From Lentzea waywayandensis (GTDB taxonomy: Bacteria; Actinomycetota; Actinomycetes; Mycobacteriales; Pseudonocardiaceae), in NCBI RefSeq assembly GCF_900115955.1, contig NZ_FOYL01000003.1:591117-655116 (forward strand): a stretch of 64,000 nucleotides of DNA, given 5' to 3'. Made by a program: the position numbers and the translations under genes. This document shows, in pieces, positions 15,801 through 24,014 of this stretch. The notes below the pieces were generated by a model. That model was not told the origin of the DNA. It did no database searches and saw only the letters and a list, made by a program, of their open reading frames with translations. Numbering within the stretch: position 1 is the first letter of the stretch; each line of letters begins with the position of its first letter.

Positions 15801-16756
15801 GCCTCGCGCACCGACCGGCTGATCCGATCACCCAACCCCCGCAGGTGCTCCACCAGCTCGTCCGGCCCGTGCACGACGAAGTCGCACCCCAGCAAGGCCA
15901 GGCGGAACGCGAGGTAGTCGATCGTGTCCTCGACGCTGTGCCACGAGCACGAGCCGTCGTCGAGGGCAGTCAGGTCGCCGGCGAAGTCCGCAAGCCGAGC
16001 CCGCGCCAGCTCCACCGGTAGCCGCAGGGTCGCACGGGCCCGGAAGGTCGGCGCCGAGTCGTACATCTTCCGCGTCACGAACTCCGTCGCGTCCCCGCCG
16101 GGCGGCACGCGCGGTGCGAAGCGCGCCCCGGTGGCGAGCGCGGAAGAGACGCGGTCCAGCCGGAAGATCCGCCAGTCGTCCCGTTCCACGTCGAAAGCGA
16201 GGAGGTACCAGCGCCGGCCGAGCGCTACCAACTGAACAGGCTCCACGTGCCGCTTCGACACCACGTTCTCGTTGGCTACGTAGGCGAACCGCACCCGTTC
16301 GCGGGCGGCGACCGCACCGGCGATCACGGTCAGCTGGCCGGGGTCGACCAGGGAGGCGTCCGAGGCTGACACGGGTGCCGTGGCCGCCGTCAGTGACGCG
16401 ACCCGCCGGGCCAGCCGGGGCGGCAGCACCTGCTGCAGCTTCGCCAGGGCGCGCAGCGACGCCTCGGCGATGCCCGCCACCGGTTGCCGCGCGGCGGTGC
16501 GCAGGCCGACCGCGATGGCGACGGCCTCCTCGTCGTCGAGCAACAGCGGTGGCATCGCCGCGCCCGCACCGAGCCGGTACCCGCCGAGCACACCCATCGA
16601 GGCCTCGACGGGATAACCGAGGTCGCGCAACCGGTCGACGTCACGCCGCACCGTCCGCGGCGTGACCTCCAACCGGGCAGCCAGCTCGCTGCCGGGCCAC
16701 TCGCGGGGCGTCTGCAGCAACGACAGCAGGCGCAACAACCGGGCCGCATCACTCAT
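15758..16756 (-). CDS. WYL-domain transcriptional regulator (YafY/DeoR-type HTH)
   Basis: A 332-aa regulator. The N-terminal winged helix (residues 1-60, ELAARLEVTPRTVRRDVDRL) is followed by GYPVEASMGVLGGYRLGAG, the strand typical of YafY-like proteins. The central WYL domain includes RWYLLAFDVERDDWRIFRLD at about 185-204. A C-terminal WCX-like extension reaches residue 332. WYL domains sense nucleic acid or small ligands in the characterised members. It diverges from a VOC-family gene across 81 nt that contain a dyad (16765-16796), the usual regulator/target arrangement. Confidence 0.88.
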   Translation of the reverse strand: MSDAARLLRLLSLLQTPREWPGSELAARLEVTPRTVRRDVDRLRDLGYPVEASMGVLGGYRLGAGAAMPPLLLDDEEAVAIAVGLRTAARQPVAGIAEASLRALAKLQQVLPPRLARRVASLTAATAPVSASDASLVDPGQLTVIAGAVAARERVRFAYVANENVVSKRHVEPVQLVALGRRWYLLAFDVERDDWRIFRLDRVSSALATGARFAPRVPPGGDATEFVTRKMYDSAPTFRARATLRLPVELARARLADFAGDLTALDDGSCSWHSVEDTIDYLAFRLALLGCDFVVHGPDELVEHLRGLGDRISRSVREAHPPGGPALTPSTG

Positions 16757-16764
16757 GCCGCAAA

Positions 16765-16796
16765 CCTAGGCCAGAACTAGGACCAATCTCGTCCTA
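16765..16796. promoter_or_regulatory. two overlapping dyads, probable WYL-regulator operator
   Basis: CCTAG-N7-CTAGG (16765-16781) overlaps TAGGAC-N7-GTCCTA (16778-16796). Both have 7-nt spacers and share TAGG. They sit in the 81-nt gap between the divergent WYL regulator and VOC genes, where an autoregulatory site is expected. Confidence 0.55.
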
Positions 16797-16837
16797 CATG
16801 CGCCATACGGTCACCCCAACGAGCAAAGGGGAGACCG

Positions 16838-17311
16838 ATGAACGTCGTGCCCGAGGGCTACCACACCGTGACGCCGTGGCTGATCACCGCGGGCCACACC
16901 GCCGAACTGATCGACTTCATCACGGAGGTGTTCGACGCCACCGAACTGGGCCGCGTGGGCGAGGCACCGCGCATCGGCCACGCCGAGGTCCGCATCGGCG
17001 ACTCGGTCGTGATGCTGTTCGACGTGCCGGACTGGCCGCCCACGCCCGCGTTCCTGCGTCTCTACCTCGCCGACGACGCGACCACGCTCAAGCGCGCCGT
17101 GGCACTCGGCGGCAGGATCGTCACCGAGCCCACCGAACTGTTCTGGGGCGACCGGGTCAGCCGGTTCGCCGACCCGTTCGGCAACCTGTGGTGGCTGCAC
17201 CAGCGAGTCGCGGAACCCACCGAGGCCGAGCTGGGCGCGAGGATGCGGGACCCGGTCTTCATCGAGGCCATGAAGTACGTGCAGAGCGCGGACTTCACTC
17301 CGCGGACGTGA
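16838..17311 (+). CDS. VOC-family (glyoxalase/PhnB-like) protein
   Basis: A 157-aa protein of the vicinal-oxygen-chelate fold. The PhnB-like N-terminus (VTPWLITAGHTAELIDFITE) is followed by HAEVRIGDSVVMLFD and the C-terminal metal-site strand SRFADPFGNLWWLHQRV. Proteins of this kind are often annotated as glyoxalase- or bleomycin-resistance-like, and the substrate is not predictable. The ATG follows AAAGGGGAGACCG, a good ribosome site. The neighbouring WYL regulator probably controls it. Its last 17 nt overlap the end of the next, convergent gene. Confidence 0.88.
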   Translation: MNVVPEGYHTVTPWLITAGHTAELIDFITEVFDATELGRVGEAPRIGHAEVRIGDSVVMLFDVPDWPPTPAFLRLYLADDATTLKRAVALGGRIVTEPTELFWGDRVSRFADPFGNLWWLHQRVAEPTEAELGARMRDPVFIEAMKYVQSADFTPRT

Positions 17312-17684
17312 CCCAGTCCTCGGTGTCGCGGTGCCGGCCGAGCCCCACGGCGTCGAACTCGTCGTGGTGCTCGCCCTTCACGACCCCAAGCCGCCGCAGT
17401 GCCTGGGAAATCGGCGTCACGCCGGGCATCGGGTCGTCCTCTTCCCGCACCAACGGCCCGAGCACGCTGCGGCCCTGGTCCCAGACCTGGGCCCGTTGCG
17501 AGCCCGTGCCGCCGAAGAACTCCGCGTCCACGAACGCGACCGGCCCGCGCAACGACCACTCCGCCAGTTGCCTGGGGCCGGGCACAGCGGACAGCGGAAG
17601 CAGCACCAGGTCCTGCGGAAGCGGAACGACTTGATCGCTCACCAGCACTCCGGTGCCGGCGATGACGGCTTGAAGGCGGTACAC
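17295..17684 (-). CDS. conserved actinobacterial hypothetical protein
   Basis: A 129-aa soluble protein. It starts MYRLQAVIAGTGVLVSDQVV and ends with FDAVGLGRHRDTEDWVTSAE; the segment GPVAFVDAEFFGGTGSQRAQ is also distinctive. I recall similar proteins in many Streptomyces-like genomes, where they are uncharacterised, so this looks like a conserved family without a named function. There is no signal peptide or transmembrane helix. It lies 1 nt downstream of the FAD oxidoreductase stop region only by chance of orientation: both are on the minus strand, and it would be the last gene of that run. Confidence 0.6.
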   Translation of the reverse strand: MYRLQAVIAGTGVLVSDQVVPLPQDLVLLPLSAVPGPRQLAEWSLRGPVAFVDAEFFGGTGSQRAQVWDQGRSVLGPLVREEDDPMPGVTPISQALRRLGVVKGEHHDEFDAVGLGRHRDTEDWVTSAE

Positions 17685-17685
17685 G

Positions 17686-19053
17686 TCAGCCGGTGACCCG
17701 GTCGCGTTCGTCCTCCGTCAGCGTCGGCTCCGGAGACGCCGACCGCGGCCCGCGCATGGTCGCCCACACCACCTTGGGGCTCACCAGGTTCGCCATCGGA
17801 GCGGACAACGTGAACGCGTCCAGGAACGCCCGAGTCACCGCGGCCTCCGTGGTGGCCGTGCGCACCAGACGGTCCACATAGCGCTGCAGAACCCGCCCGG
17901 CCAGCGGCAACGGCTTCCCGACCGCGCCGGGATACAGGATGTCCTGGTTGGTCGCCATCGCCCAGGCCCCGTCGACCACCTTGCCGATGCCGCGCTGGAT
18001 CTGCTGGGCCGAGTGCCCGGCCGCCAGACCGGCGTCCAACGCCTGCGCGCTCTGCGCCGCGATCGACATCCCGTGCCCGTAGACGGGGTTGTAGGTCGCC
18101 ACCGAGTCGCCCAGCGCCACCAGCCCGGCAGGCCAGGACTTCAAGCGCTCGAAGAACATCCGGCGGTTCGCGGTGCTGTGCGATCCGTACACCGGCGACA
18201 GCGGTTCGGCCGAGGCGATCAGCTCTCCCACGACCGGATTGCGCACCGACCGGGCGAAGCCGACGAACTCCGACTCGTCGGTCGACGGCTCGCCGCCGCG
18301 CGTCCCGGACAACGTGACCAGCCACTTCCCGTCCTCGATGGGCAGCAGGGTCGCGGTGCAACCGGGTTGCGGATCACGCGGGTTCGCCTGCACGTTGACG
18401 ATCGGGAAACCGGAGGCCGCGGTCGGCGGTGCCTGGAAGATCCTGGTGGCGTAGGCAAGTCCGGAGTCGACGCTCTCCGAGTGCACGGCAGGCAGCCCCA
18501 GGTCGACCAGCCAGGCGGGCAGCCGGGAGCCGCGCCCGGTCGTGTCCACGACGAGGTCGGCCTCCAGCGACATCCGCTCGTGCGAGATCCGGTCCTCGAC
18601 CAGCACCCCGGACACCGCGTCCCGGTCACCGAGCAACGACACCGGCTCGGTCCCGGTCAGCACGGAGATCTTGTTGTCCCGCAACGCCTGGCTGCGCACG
18701 ACCCAGTCCAGCAGCCCGCGACTGCACGAGACGATGAACTGCATCTCGGGGAACCGCGGCACCCATCCCTGGGCGCTGAGCGACACCAGGTCGTTCGGCA
18801 CGCCGATCCGGTGTGCGCCGGCGGCGAACAACGCGTCCAGAGTGCCCGGCAGCAACGACTCGATCGCCCGTGCGCCACCGGACATCAGCAGGTGCGCGTG
18901 CCGGGCCTGAGGCACGCCGGAACGGGGCGTGGGGCCGTCCGGCAGCTTGTCGCGCTCCACCACGGTGACCTCGTCCACGTGCCGGACGAGGACGGACGCC
19001 GCGAGCATGCCCGCGAGCCCGCCGCCGAGGACAACGGCGTGTGTGGGTGCCAT
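17686..19053 (-). CDS. FAD-dependent oxidoreductase/monooxygenase of the MAB_1171c module
   Basis: A 455-aa flavoprotein. The dinucleotide-binding fold VVLGGGLAGMLAASVLVRHV (residues 7-26) is followed by DEVTVVERD and the GDS motif ALGDSVATYNPVYGHGMS (about 315-332), as in group A flavin monooxygenases. It resembles epoxidase/halogenase-like enzymes such as those acting on polyketides, but its substrate is unknown. Its ATG is contiguous with the stop of the upstream membrane-protein gene (TAGATG), so it is co-translated with it. It probably modifies or uses a lipid or small molecule handled by that membrane protein. Confidence 0.85.
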   Translation of the reverse strand: MAPTHAVVLGGGLAGMLAASVLVRHVDEVTVVERDKLPDGPTPRSGVPQARHAHLLMSGGARAIESLLPGTLDALFAAGAHRIGVPNDLVSLSAQGWVPRFPEMQFIVSCSRGLLDWVVRSQALRDNKISVLTGTEPVSLLGDRDAVSGVLVEDRISHERMSLEADLVVDTTGRGSRLPAWLVDLGLPAVHSESVDSGLAYATRIFQAPPTAASGFPIVNVQANPRDPQPGCTATLLPIEDGKWLVTLSGTRGGEPSTDESEFVGFARSVRNPVVGELIASAEPLSPVYGSHSTANRRMFFERLKSWPAGLVALGDSVATYNPVYGHGMSIAAQSAQALDAGLAAGHSAQQIQRGIGKVVDGAWAMATNQDILYPGAVGKPLPLAGRVLQRYVDRLVRTATTEAAVTRAFLDAFTLSAPMANLVSPKVVWATMRGPRSASPEPTLTEDERDRVTG

Positions 19054-20271
19054 CTAATCCATTCCCCCTGCTGCTTCCACGCGCGCTGCGTCGGCGACGG
19101 CGGCGTCGACTATCGGCGAGTGCTGGTACGCACGCGAGATCCGGACCCACCTGTCGTGCTCGGCGGCGAGGTCGGTGCCGTCGACGATCTCCGAGGCGGG
19201 ACGGCGCTTGGGTGCCCGGGAACGGCCACCCGACGAGCCCGCGGCCCGCAGCTGGGCGGCCTCCACGACGGCGGCCACCTCGTCCTTGGGCAGGGAGGCA
19301 CCGCGCGCGAGCGAGGTCGCGGCCTCGCCGACGGTCAGGTCGAAGTACGGCGTGAGCGCCCAGCGCCAGTCGTTGAGCTCGATGATCTGCCGGCGCACGC
19401 GGTGGTGCGGGTTGAGGAACTTGCCCGGCGCCACCAGCACGATGCCGGGGTTCACGTGCACCAGCGCGCGGTGCAGCGGCCGCAGCGCGAAGTACGTGCG
19501 CCAGCGCCGCACCCACAGCGACGGCGACGGGCGGCGCGGGCCGAAGACCGGCAGGGCCATCGCGATCACCAGTGGGAAGATCGACAGCGACGCCATCAGC
19601 GGCGCGGCCAGGCTCAGCACGTCGAAGCTGCGCTCACCGAACCAGTTCATCAGCAGCACGAACAGCTTGATGACCGCGAACGCCACCGGGAACAGCCCGG
19701 TCGCGCTGTACCAGCGCAGGCCGCGGGCGAGCCAGGGCCGGGCGGAGATCGCCTCGTCCCGCGCGCCCTGCCAGCAGTGGTAGGCCTGGCCGCCGCAGCC
19801 GACCGCGGTCGCCACCAGGTAGATGAACAGGAACACCGCCACCGTGGGCTGCGTCGCGTAGAACGTGTCGAAGTCGACCTGGCGTTCCTCGTCGACCTCG
19901 GACTTGAAGAACAGCACGATCATCGCCGCGATGATCGAGCCGTAGCTGACGACGATCAGCCGGACCCGTTGCCACGCCTGGACCACCGGGTAGCGCCAGA
20001 ACAGCACGAGCGCGAACGACGACCCGGCGAAGCCCACCACGAGGCTGTAGACGAGCAGCGCGGCGAAGTTCGGCACGCCGCTGACCCAGTTGATCCAGGT
20101 GATGTTCGCGGGTGCGGCGAAGAGGATGGCGAACGCGGAGAAGGAGACCGTGGAGATGAGCGCGACGACACGGGGGCTGCCCCAGCTCGACCGCAGTGCG
20201 CGGATCTTGTACGCGAGGAGGAGCAGGCCGACCATGCCGCACGAGAGGTAGATCAGGTTAAAGATCGCCAC
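19054..20271 (-). CDS. MAB_1171c-family putative transporter (7-TM)
   Basis: A 405-aa integral membrane protein. About seven transmembrane helices occupy residues 1-240 (for example IYLSCGMVGLLLLAYKI, VVALISTVSFSAFAILFA, TVAVFLFIYLVATAVGC). A cytosolic C-terminal domain of about 160 residues follows, with NPHHRVRRQIIELNDWRWAL. This matches the MAB_1171c (DUF6545-type) family, annotated as putative transporters without proof. Its start overlaps the end of the ImmA/IrrE-like gene by 14 nt, and the FAD oxidoreductase follows directly. These genes recur together in actinobacteria. Confidence 0.82.
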   Translation of the reverse strand: MAIFNLIYLSCGMVGLLLLAYKIRALRSSWGSPRVVALISTVSFSAFAILFAAPANITWINWVSGVPNFAALLVYSLVVGFAGSSFALVLFWRYPVVQAWQRVRLIVVSYGSIIAAMIVLFFKSEVDEERQVDFDTFYATQPTVAVFLFIYLVATAVGCGGQAYHCWQGARDEAISARPWLARGLRWYSATGLFPVAFAVIKLFVLLMNWFGERSFDVLSLAAPLMASLSIFPLVIAMALPVFGPRRPSPSLWVRRWRTYFALRPLHRALVHVNPGIVLVAPGKFLNPHHRVRRQIIELNDWRWALTPYFDLTVGEAATSLARGASLPKDEVAAVVEAAQLRAAGSSGGRSRAPKRRPASEIVDGTDLAAEHDRWVRISRAYQHSPIVDAAVADAARVEAAGGMD

Positions 20272-20815
20272 GACGCACCCAGCGAGATCTTCCTTCGAGA
20301 GACTCGGCCACCCGGCGCACGTGCGCGGGCTCCTCGGTGGTGGCCGTGTCGGCCCACACCCGGTGTTCGGTCAGCCGTTCCAGGAGGTGGTCGGCGAGGT
20401 TCTCGGCCTCGCGCTCCTCGTCCTCGGTCAGCGTCGTGCGCCCAGCGATGATCTTCGCCATCCGCGGCAGCAGGTGCGGCGCGAGCTTGCGCATGCCCTC
20501 GTCGCGGGTCAGCGCGACGGGCTGGTGCTGGAGCAGCACGTGCGCGAACTCGTGCAGCAGCACGTGCAGGCGGTGGTACCAGGACGGCGAGTCCGCGCAG
20601 ATGACGAGGTACGTGCCGTTCTCGAGCAACGCGGTGGCGCCGCTCAGGCAGACCGCGTTCGTGATGGCGGCGAACCGGACGTCGACGGGACGGTCGAGCC
20701 GCTCACCCATGAGCTCGCAGACCCGGCGGCTCGCCTCCTGGTGCGTGGCGTCGGGCGGCAGGCCGAGGTCTCGGGCGACCTCGTCGACCAGCTTGCGCAG
20801 TTTCCTGCGGTTCAC
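20258..20815 (-). CDS. ImmA/IrrE-like metallopeptidase-fold protein of the MAB_1171c module
   Basis: A 185-aa protein with the gluzincin motif HEFAH in LHVLLHEFAHVLLQHQ. The preceding strands (TYLVICADSPSWYHR) match the ImmA/IrrE family, whose founding members cleave repressors. The start chosen is the GTG at 20815 (protein begins MNRRKLRKLVDEVARDLGLP), because GAGAGGAGG lies just upstream; the reading frame continues 17 codons further without a ribosome site. The neighbouring XRE-type regulator is the obvious substrate or partner, as in ImmA/ImmR pairs. In this family the role is often described loosely as toxin, for which I see no evidence. Confidence 0.75.
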   Translation of the reverse strand: MNRRKLRKLVDEVARDLGLPPDATHQEASRRVCELMGERLDRPVDVRFAAITNAVCLSGATALLENGTYLVICADSPSWYHRLHVLLHEFAHVLLQHQPVALTRDEGMRKLAPHLLPRMAKIIAGRTTLTEDEEREAENLADHLLERLTEHRVWADTATTEEPAHVRRVAESLEGRSRWVRRGDL

Positions 20816-20879
20816 CCGTCGCCTCCTCTCGATGTCGTCTGCAGCGGTCCAGGCTGAGATCTTCACGCCGGCATCGTCA

Positions 20880-21587
20880 TCAAGTGTGGTCCGCGGAAGT
20901 ACGACGGCTGTTCAGCGGGAACGACCACCCTTCACCGACTTCGAGCGCCTGCCGGAACCCTTCTACCGCAGCGGCCCTGGCTTGCGGGGACAGATCGCCC
21001 GTACGTTCGGCCAGACGGGTGACGAACTCGACGACGCCGAGTTCGCGCAGTGCCAGGAAGTCTGTCAGCTCCGAGTCGACTCTCGCGGCCAGGTCGTCGT
21101 CGAGGAAGTACGCCGGATCGGCGCCGAAGTGGTCGGCCAGGCCGAGGATGTGCTTGAGCCGCGGGTTGTCGCTGGTGTTGCTCAGCAGTTCACGGATGTA
21201 GCTGGCGGAGATGCTGCCGAACTGCCCGGACGAGCTGATCGAGGCCGCGACCTCCTCCGGCGACCACGGTCCGCGGTCCGGCGGGTGCACGGCCTCGAAG
21301 AGCGTGCTCACGGCAGTCGGACGCCATCCAGGCTGTTCCGCCGGGTGCAGTTCGCGGCGTCCGCCGAGGAACACCGCGGGGTGCACGCCGAGCGCGCCGG
21401 CGAGGTCGACGATGGCCTGGCAGGTCGGGTTGTCCTTCACGCCGAGCCGCAACTGCGAGATGTAGCCGTGCCCGATGTCCCCGCCCCGGGCCTTCACGGC
21501 GGCGGCGAGCGCTACGTTGGTAACCTTGCCCCGTCCGTCGGGCGGGTTGTTGCACAGCTCGTTGAGGACCTCGGTGAACGGCCTCAC
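20880..21587 (-). CDS. XRE-family helix-turn-helix regulator
   Basis: A 235-aa DNA-binding protein. The start chosen is the GTG at 21587 (MRPFTEVLNELCNNPPDGRG), with CCTCC (GGAGG on the coding strand) at 21594-21598, 6 nt away. Residues of about 25-80 form an XRE/Cro-like HTH with an unusually long loop (YISQLRLGVKDNPTCQAIVD). A second similar segment follows (SASYIRELLSNTSDNPRLKH, then FGADPAYFLDDD), so the protein carries two tandem HTH-like modules. It heads the operon with the ImmA/IrrE-like, MAB_1171c and FAD genes and is divergent from the GGDEF gene. Confidence 0.78.
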   Translation of the reverse strand: MRPFTEVLNELCNNPPDGRGKVTNVALAAAVKARGGDIGHGYISQLRLGVKDNPTCQAIVDLAGALGVHPAVFLGGRRELHPAEQPGWRPTAVSTLFEAVHPPDRGPWSPEEVAASISSSGQFGSISASYIRELLSNTSDNPRLKHILGLADHFGADPAYFLDDDLAARVDSELTDFLALRELGVVEFVTRLAERTGDLSPQARAAAVEGFRQALEVGEGWSFPLNSRRTSADHT

Positions 21588-21668
21588 GCCACACCTCCGC
21601 TGGAGCGACTCAGGGCCAGCGATCATTCCACTGTTGTGGAACCAAGAGAGCATATGACATCACAGGGG

Positions 21669-21697
21669 TTGAATCCACCTGTCCGTAGTCCTATGAT
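21669..21697 (+). promoter_or_regulatory. sigma-70-type promoter for the GGDEF gene
   Basis: TTGAAT (21669-21674) and TATGAT (21692-21697) are separated by exactly 17 nt and point toward the GGDEF gene, whose start lies about 100 nt downstream. In this GC-rich context such a match is unlikely to be random. The long leader (about 21704-21801) shows no recognisable riboswitch. Confidence 0.6.
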
Positions 21698-21801
21698 CAC
21701 ACTCCGCCGCTTGCACTGATGTGTCGCGTTTGATCCGAACGACGTCACTTCAGTTGAAAGGGGCAGATCGGGCCAGTCAGAGCTGCAGTCTGGGGGGACT
21801 C

Positions 21802-22731
21802 ATGGCGACTGTGCGAATGGGGTCACCGGTGGACCACGGTTCTCTGCGCCTGCACGACGAAAGCGCTCCCACGCGCTGCGGTTCGTGCGCACAACCAGTC
21901 GGCGCCTGGGCGACGGACCGCCTCACGGGCCTCCTCGGCCGGTGGGGCTGGGACGACCAGGCACCCGCGACGTACCGCCGCGCCCAGCGCCGGTGGGAGC
22001 AGGTCGCGCTGCTCATGCTCGACCTGGACCGCTTCAAGAAGATCAACGACGAGTACGGCCACCCCGCCGGCGACGTCGTGCTGACCGACGTGGCCGCGGT
22101 GCTGGCGACCCACACGCGCCCGACGGACCTCGTGTGCCGCTACGGCGGCGATGAGTTCCTCGTGCTGCTGCCCCGCACCACGGGCGGAGAAGCGGCCGTG
22201 GTGGCCGAACGGATCCTGCGCGGCATCCGCGCGCTGCAGACCGAGATCACCACGAACGACGGCTACCACCTCACCCTGCACGGCCAGACGGCGTCCATCG
22301 GCGTCGCGGCACACGTTCCGAGCCCCGAGGGCACGCTGATCGACCTGGTCCGCGACACGGACGCGGCACTGCAACGCGCCAAGCGAGGCGGCCGGGCCCG
22401 CGTCCAGATGCACGACCCGAGCACGTTCGCCGCCGAACGCGCCGCCGACTCCTCGGCCCTGCACCACCTGCTCGCGTTGCAGGACCTGATGAGCAGCGAC
22501 CAGCTACCGCAGGTCCTGGTCGCGCTGTCCGACGGCGCCAAGGCGGCGGAGGACCTGGTCCCGGTCCTCGGCCCGAAGGTCATCAGGACGCTGGAACGCC
22601 TTCAGGACAACGGTTTCGTGCTCCGCCGCGCGGCCCGCTACGAACTCACCGCCGCCGCCCGCGAGTGGATCACGGACGTGCTGCCGGCCGTCGCCGCGTG
22701 GACGAACCGCCACCACGGCCTCGTCCACTAG
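21802..22731 (+). CDS. GGDEF-domain protein (probable diguanylate cyclase) with C-terminal winged-helix-like segment
   Basis: A 309-aa soluble protein. The ATG at 21802 follows GGGGGGA. After a short CGSCAQPVG segment, the GGDEF domain begins at ATDRLTGLLGRWGWDDQA and carries the active-site loop RYGGDEFLVLLPRT at about 113-126, so it should make c-di-GMP. The metal-binding LMLDLDRFKKINDEYGH strand is also intact. Residues of about 235-300 (KVIRTLERLQDNGFVLRRAA RYEL) resemble a winged-helix domain. There is no transmembrane helix or PAS domain. It is divergent from the MAB_1171c operon, and its stop directly abuts that of the convergent gene at 22732. Confidence 0.85.
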   Translation: MATVRMGSPVDHGSLRLHDESAPTRCGSCAQPVGAWATDRLTGLLGRWGWDDQAPATYRRAQRRWEQVALLMLDLDRFKKINDEYGHPAGDVVLTDVAAVLATHTRPTDLVCRYGGDEFLVLLPRTTGGEAAVVAERILRGIRALQTEITTNDGYHLTLHGQTASIGVAAHVPSPEGTLIDLVRDTDAALQRAKRGGRARVQMHDPSTFAAERAADSSALHHLLALQDLMSSDQLPQVLVALSDGAKAAEDLVPVLGPKVIRTLERLQDNGFVLRRAARYELTAAAREWITDVLPAVAAWTNRHHGLVH

Positions 22732-23400
22732 CTACTTCGTGAACATGTTGACGTAGTAGCCGATCACCCCGCCGATCATCAGGGATGTGAGGTTGATCAG
22801 CAGGTCGTCCTTCTTGCGCTGCCAGAACGGCGGTGCCTCGTGGCGGGTTCGGGTGTGCAGCACCGAGGAGAGCGGGCGCAGGAGCCAGAACACCAGCCCG
22901 ATCGCGACCAGTGCTCCGACCGGTATCAACGCGAAGTCCACGAGAGACGGGCTTGTTCTGCCGGAAGCCGTCGTGGTGCCGAGATAAGTGGTCACCGCGA
23001 CGCAGGCAAGTGTGAACAGGACCGCGTTCCGCATGCTGTGCAAGGTCTTGTGGAAGAACCTCAGTCGCATGCACCTGTCTGCGATCTTGACGATCTCGCT
23101 CATCATGCCGCGCAGCTTGAGGTCCGGGGTTCGCACGACGATCTGGCACGGATAAGCGCCGAGGTACAGCCGGACGGATCCGCTCGTGACCGAGATCGAC
23201 TTGACGCGACCCTGATAGCTGGACAGGTGGCTCACGTCCTTGAGCAGATCCTCGCCGTTCACCTCGATGATCAGATCTTCGCCGTCCTGGGCGGTCGCCT
23301 CCTCGATGAGACGGACCATCTCGTCGATGTCGTCCTTCCACATCCGGACTACCTTGAGGTTCTCCGTCCGGACCTTGGGTATGACGCCGTCATCGGCCAT
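22732..23400 (-). CDS. membrane protein of unknown function, third gene of a three-gene operon
   Basis: A 222-aa protein starting at the ATG at 23400, which overlaps the upstream stop as TGATG. Residues 1-115 are soluble and alpha/beta (MWKDDIDEMVRLIEEATAQD, GEDLIIEVNGEDLLKDVSHL, VRLYLGAYPCQIVV). Two or three transmembrane helices follow (LFTLACVAVTTYLG, FALIPVGALVAIGLVFWLL, LTSLMIGGVIGYYVNM). I do not recognise the family. The tight overlap with two paralogous single-pass proteins suggests that it is the core membrane component of a complex with their extracellular domains. Confidence 0.65.
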   Translation of the reverse strand: MADDGVIPKVRTENLKVVRMWKDDIDEMVRLIEEATAQDGEDLIIEVNGEDLLKDVSHLSSYQGRVKSISVTSGSVRLYLGAYPCQIVVRTPDLKLRGMMSEIVKIADRCMRLRFFHKTLHSMRNAVLFTLACVAVTTYLGTTTASGRTSPSLVDFALIPVGALVAIGLVFWLLRPLSSVLHTRTRHEAPPFWQRKKDDLLINLTSLMIGGVIGYYVNMFTK

Positions 23401-24014
23401 CACGGACCACCGTTCACAAGTTCCACGACGCGGTAGTTCTCCTTGTCCGTTGTGGAGGGACACGCTGCGGGCAGCGGTGTGAACCGCACGGTTCGACTGC
23501 TGTCCGGAGCCATGGCGCGCAACGCGTCGGAGCACGCTGCCGAGGTGCGAAGAACGACGACGGGGTACACCGTTCCCGTGCTGTCTCCCGTGTTGCCGAT
23601 CGGCGCGTTGCGGAACTCCCACTTGCCGGCGGGAGAGATGAGCAGTGGGCGTTCATTGGTCTGGTAGTAGTAGCCGTCGGTCGGGTCGAAGTCGAGGATC
23701 CAGATCAGATCGCCGTCGCAGGCTGTGCCGGAGAAAACGGCTCCGCCGGATGCGGAGATCGTGGTGCGCTCGGCCGGGGTGGACACGCTGAACGGCGTCG
23801 TACACGCACCTTGGGGCGTCGTGATCGCGGGTCCGGTCGCCGCCGCCTGCGCACTGGACCTGGTGGTGGGCGCTTCAGCAGGGCTGACGGCGCCGTTGGT
23901 GCCGCGTAGCAGGACCATCACGGCTATCAGGGCTGTCGCTGTGACCATGCCGATCCCCGTCGTCGCGAGCAGCACGGTGATGATCTTGTTGCGATGCCGG
24001 TTGTCATGGTCCAT
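23400..24014 (-). CDS. single-pass membrane protein, paralogue B of the three-gene operon
   Basis: A 204-aa protein. The cytosolic N-terminus is rich in His/Arg/Asn (MDHDNRHRNK), followed by one transmembrane helix (ITVLLATTGIGMVTATALIA), a Ser/Thr/Ala-rich linker and an extracellular domain of about 130 residues. That domain contains ISASGGAVFSGTACDGDLIW, ILDFDPTDGYYYQTNE and three further cysteines. The domain is clearly homologous to that of the next gene upstream (24004-24732): most of the LIWILDFDPTD ... YYQTNE ... RFTPLPAxCP core is shared. Its ATG lies within the end of the upstream gene (11-nt overlap). The function is unknown. Confidence 0.65.
   Translation of the reverse strand: MDHDNRHRNKIITVLLATTGIGMVTATALIAVMVLLRGTNGAVSPAEAPTTRSSAQAAATGPAITTPQGACTTPFSVSTPAERTTISASGGAVFSGTACDGDLIWILDFDPTDGYYYQTNERPLLISPAGKWEFRNAPIGNTGDSTGTVYPVVVLRTSAACSDALRAMAPDSSRTVRFTPLPAACPSTTDKENYRVVELVNGGP

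Noticed and set aside
20258..20815. ImmA/IrrE-like gene as a toxin of a toxin-antitoxin pair with the XRE gene
   Set aside because: The gluzincin motif and module context fit a repressor-cleaving peptidase; nothing indicates toxicity.
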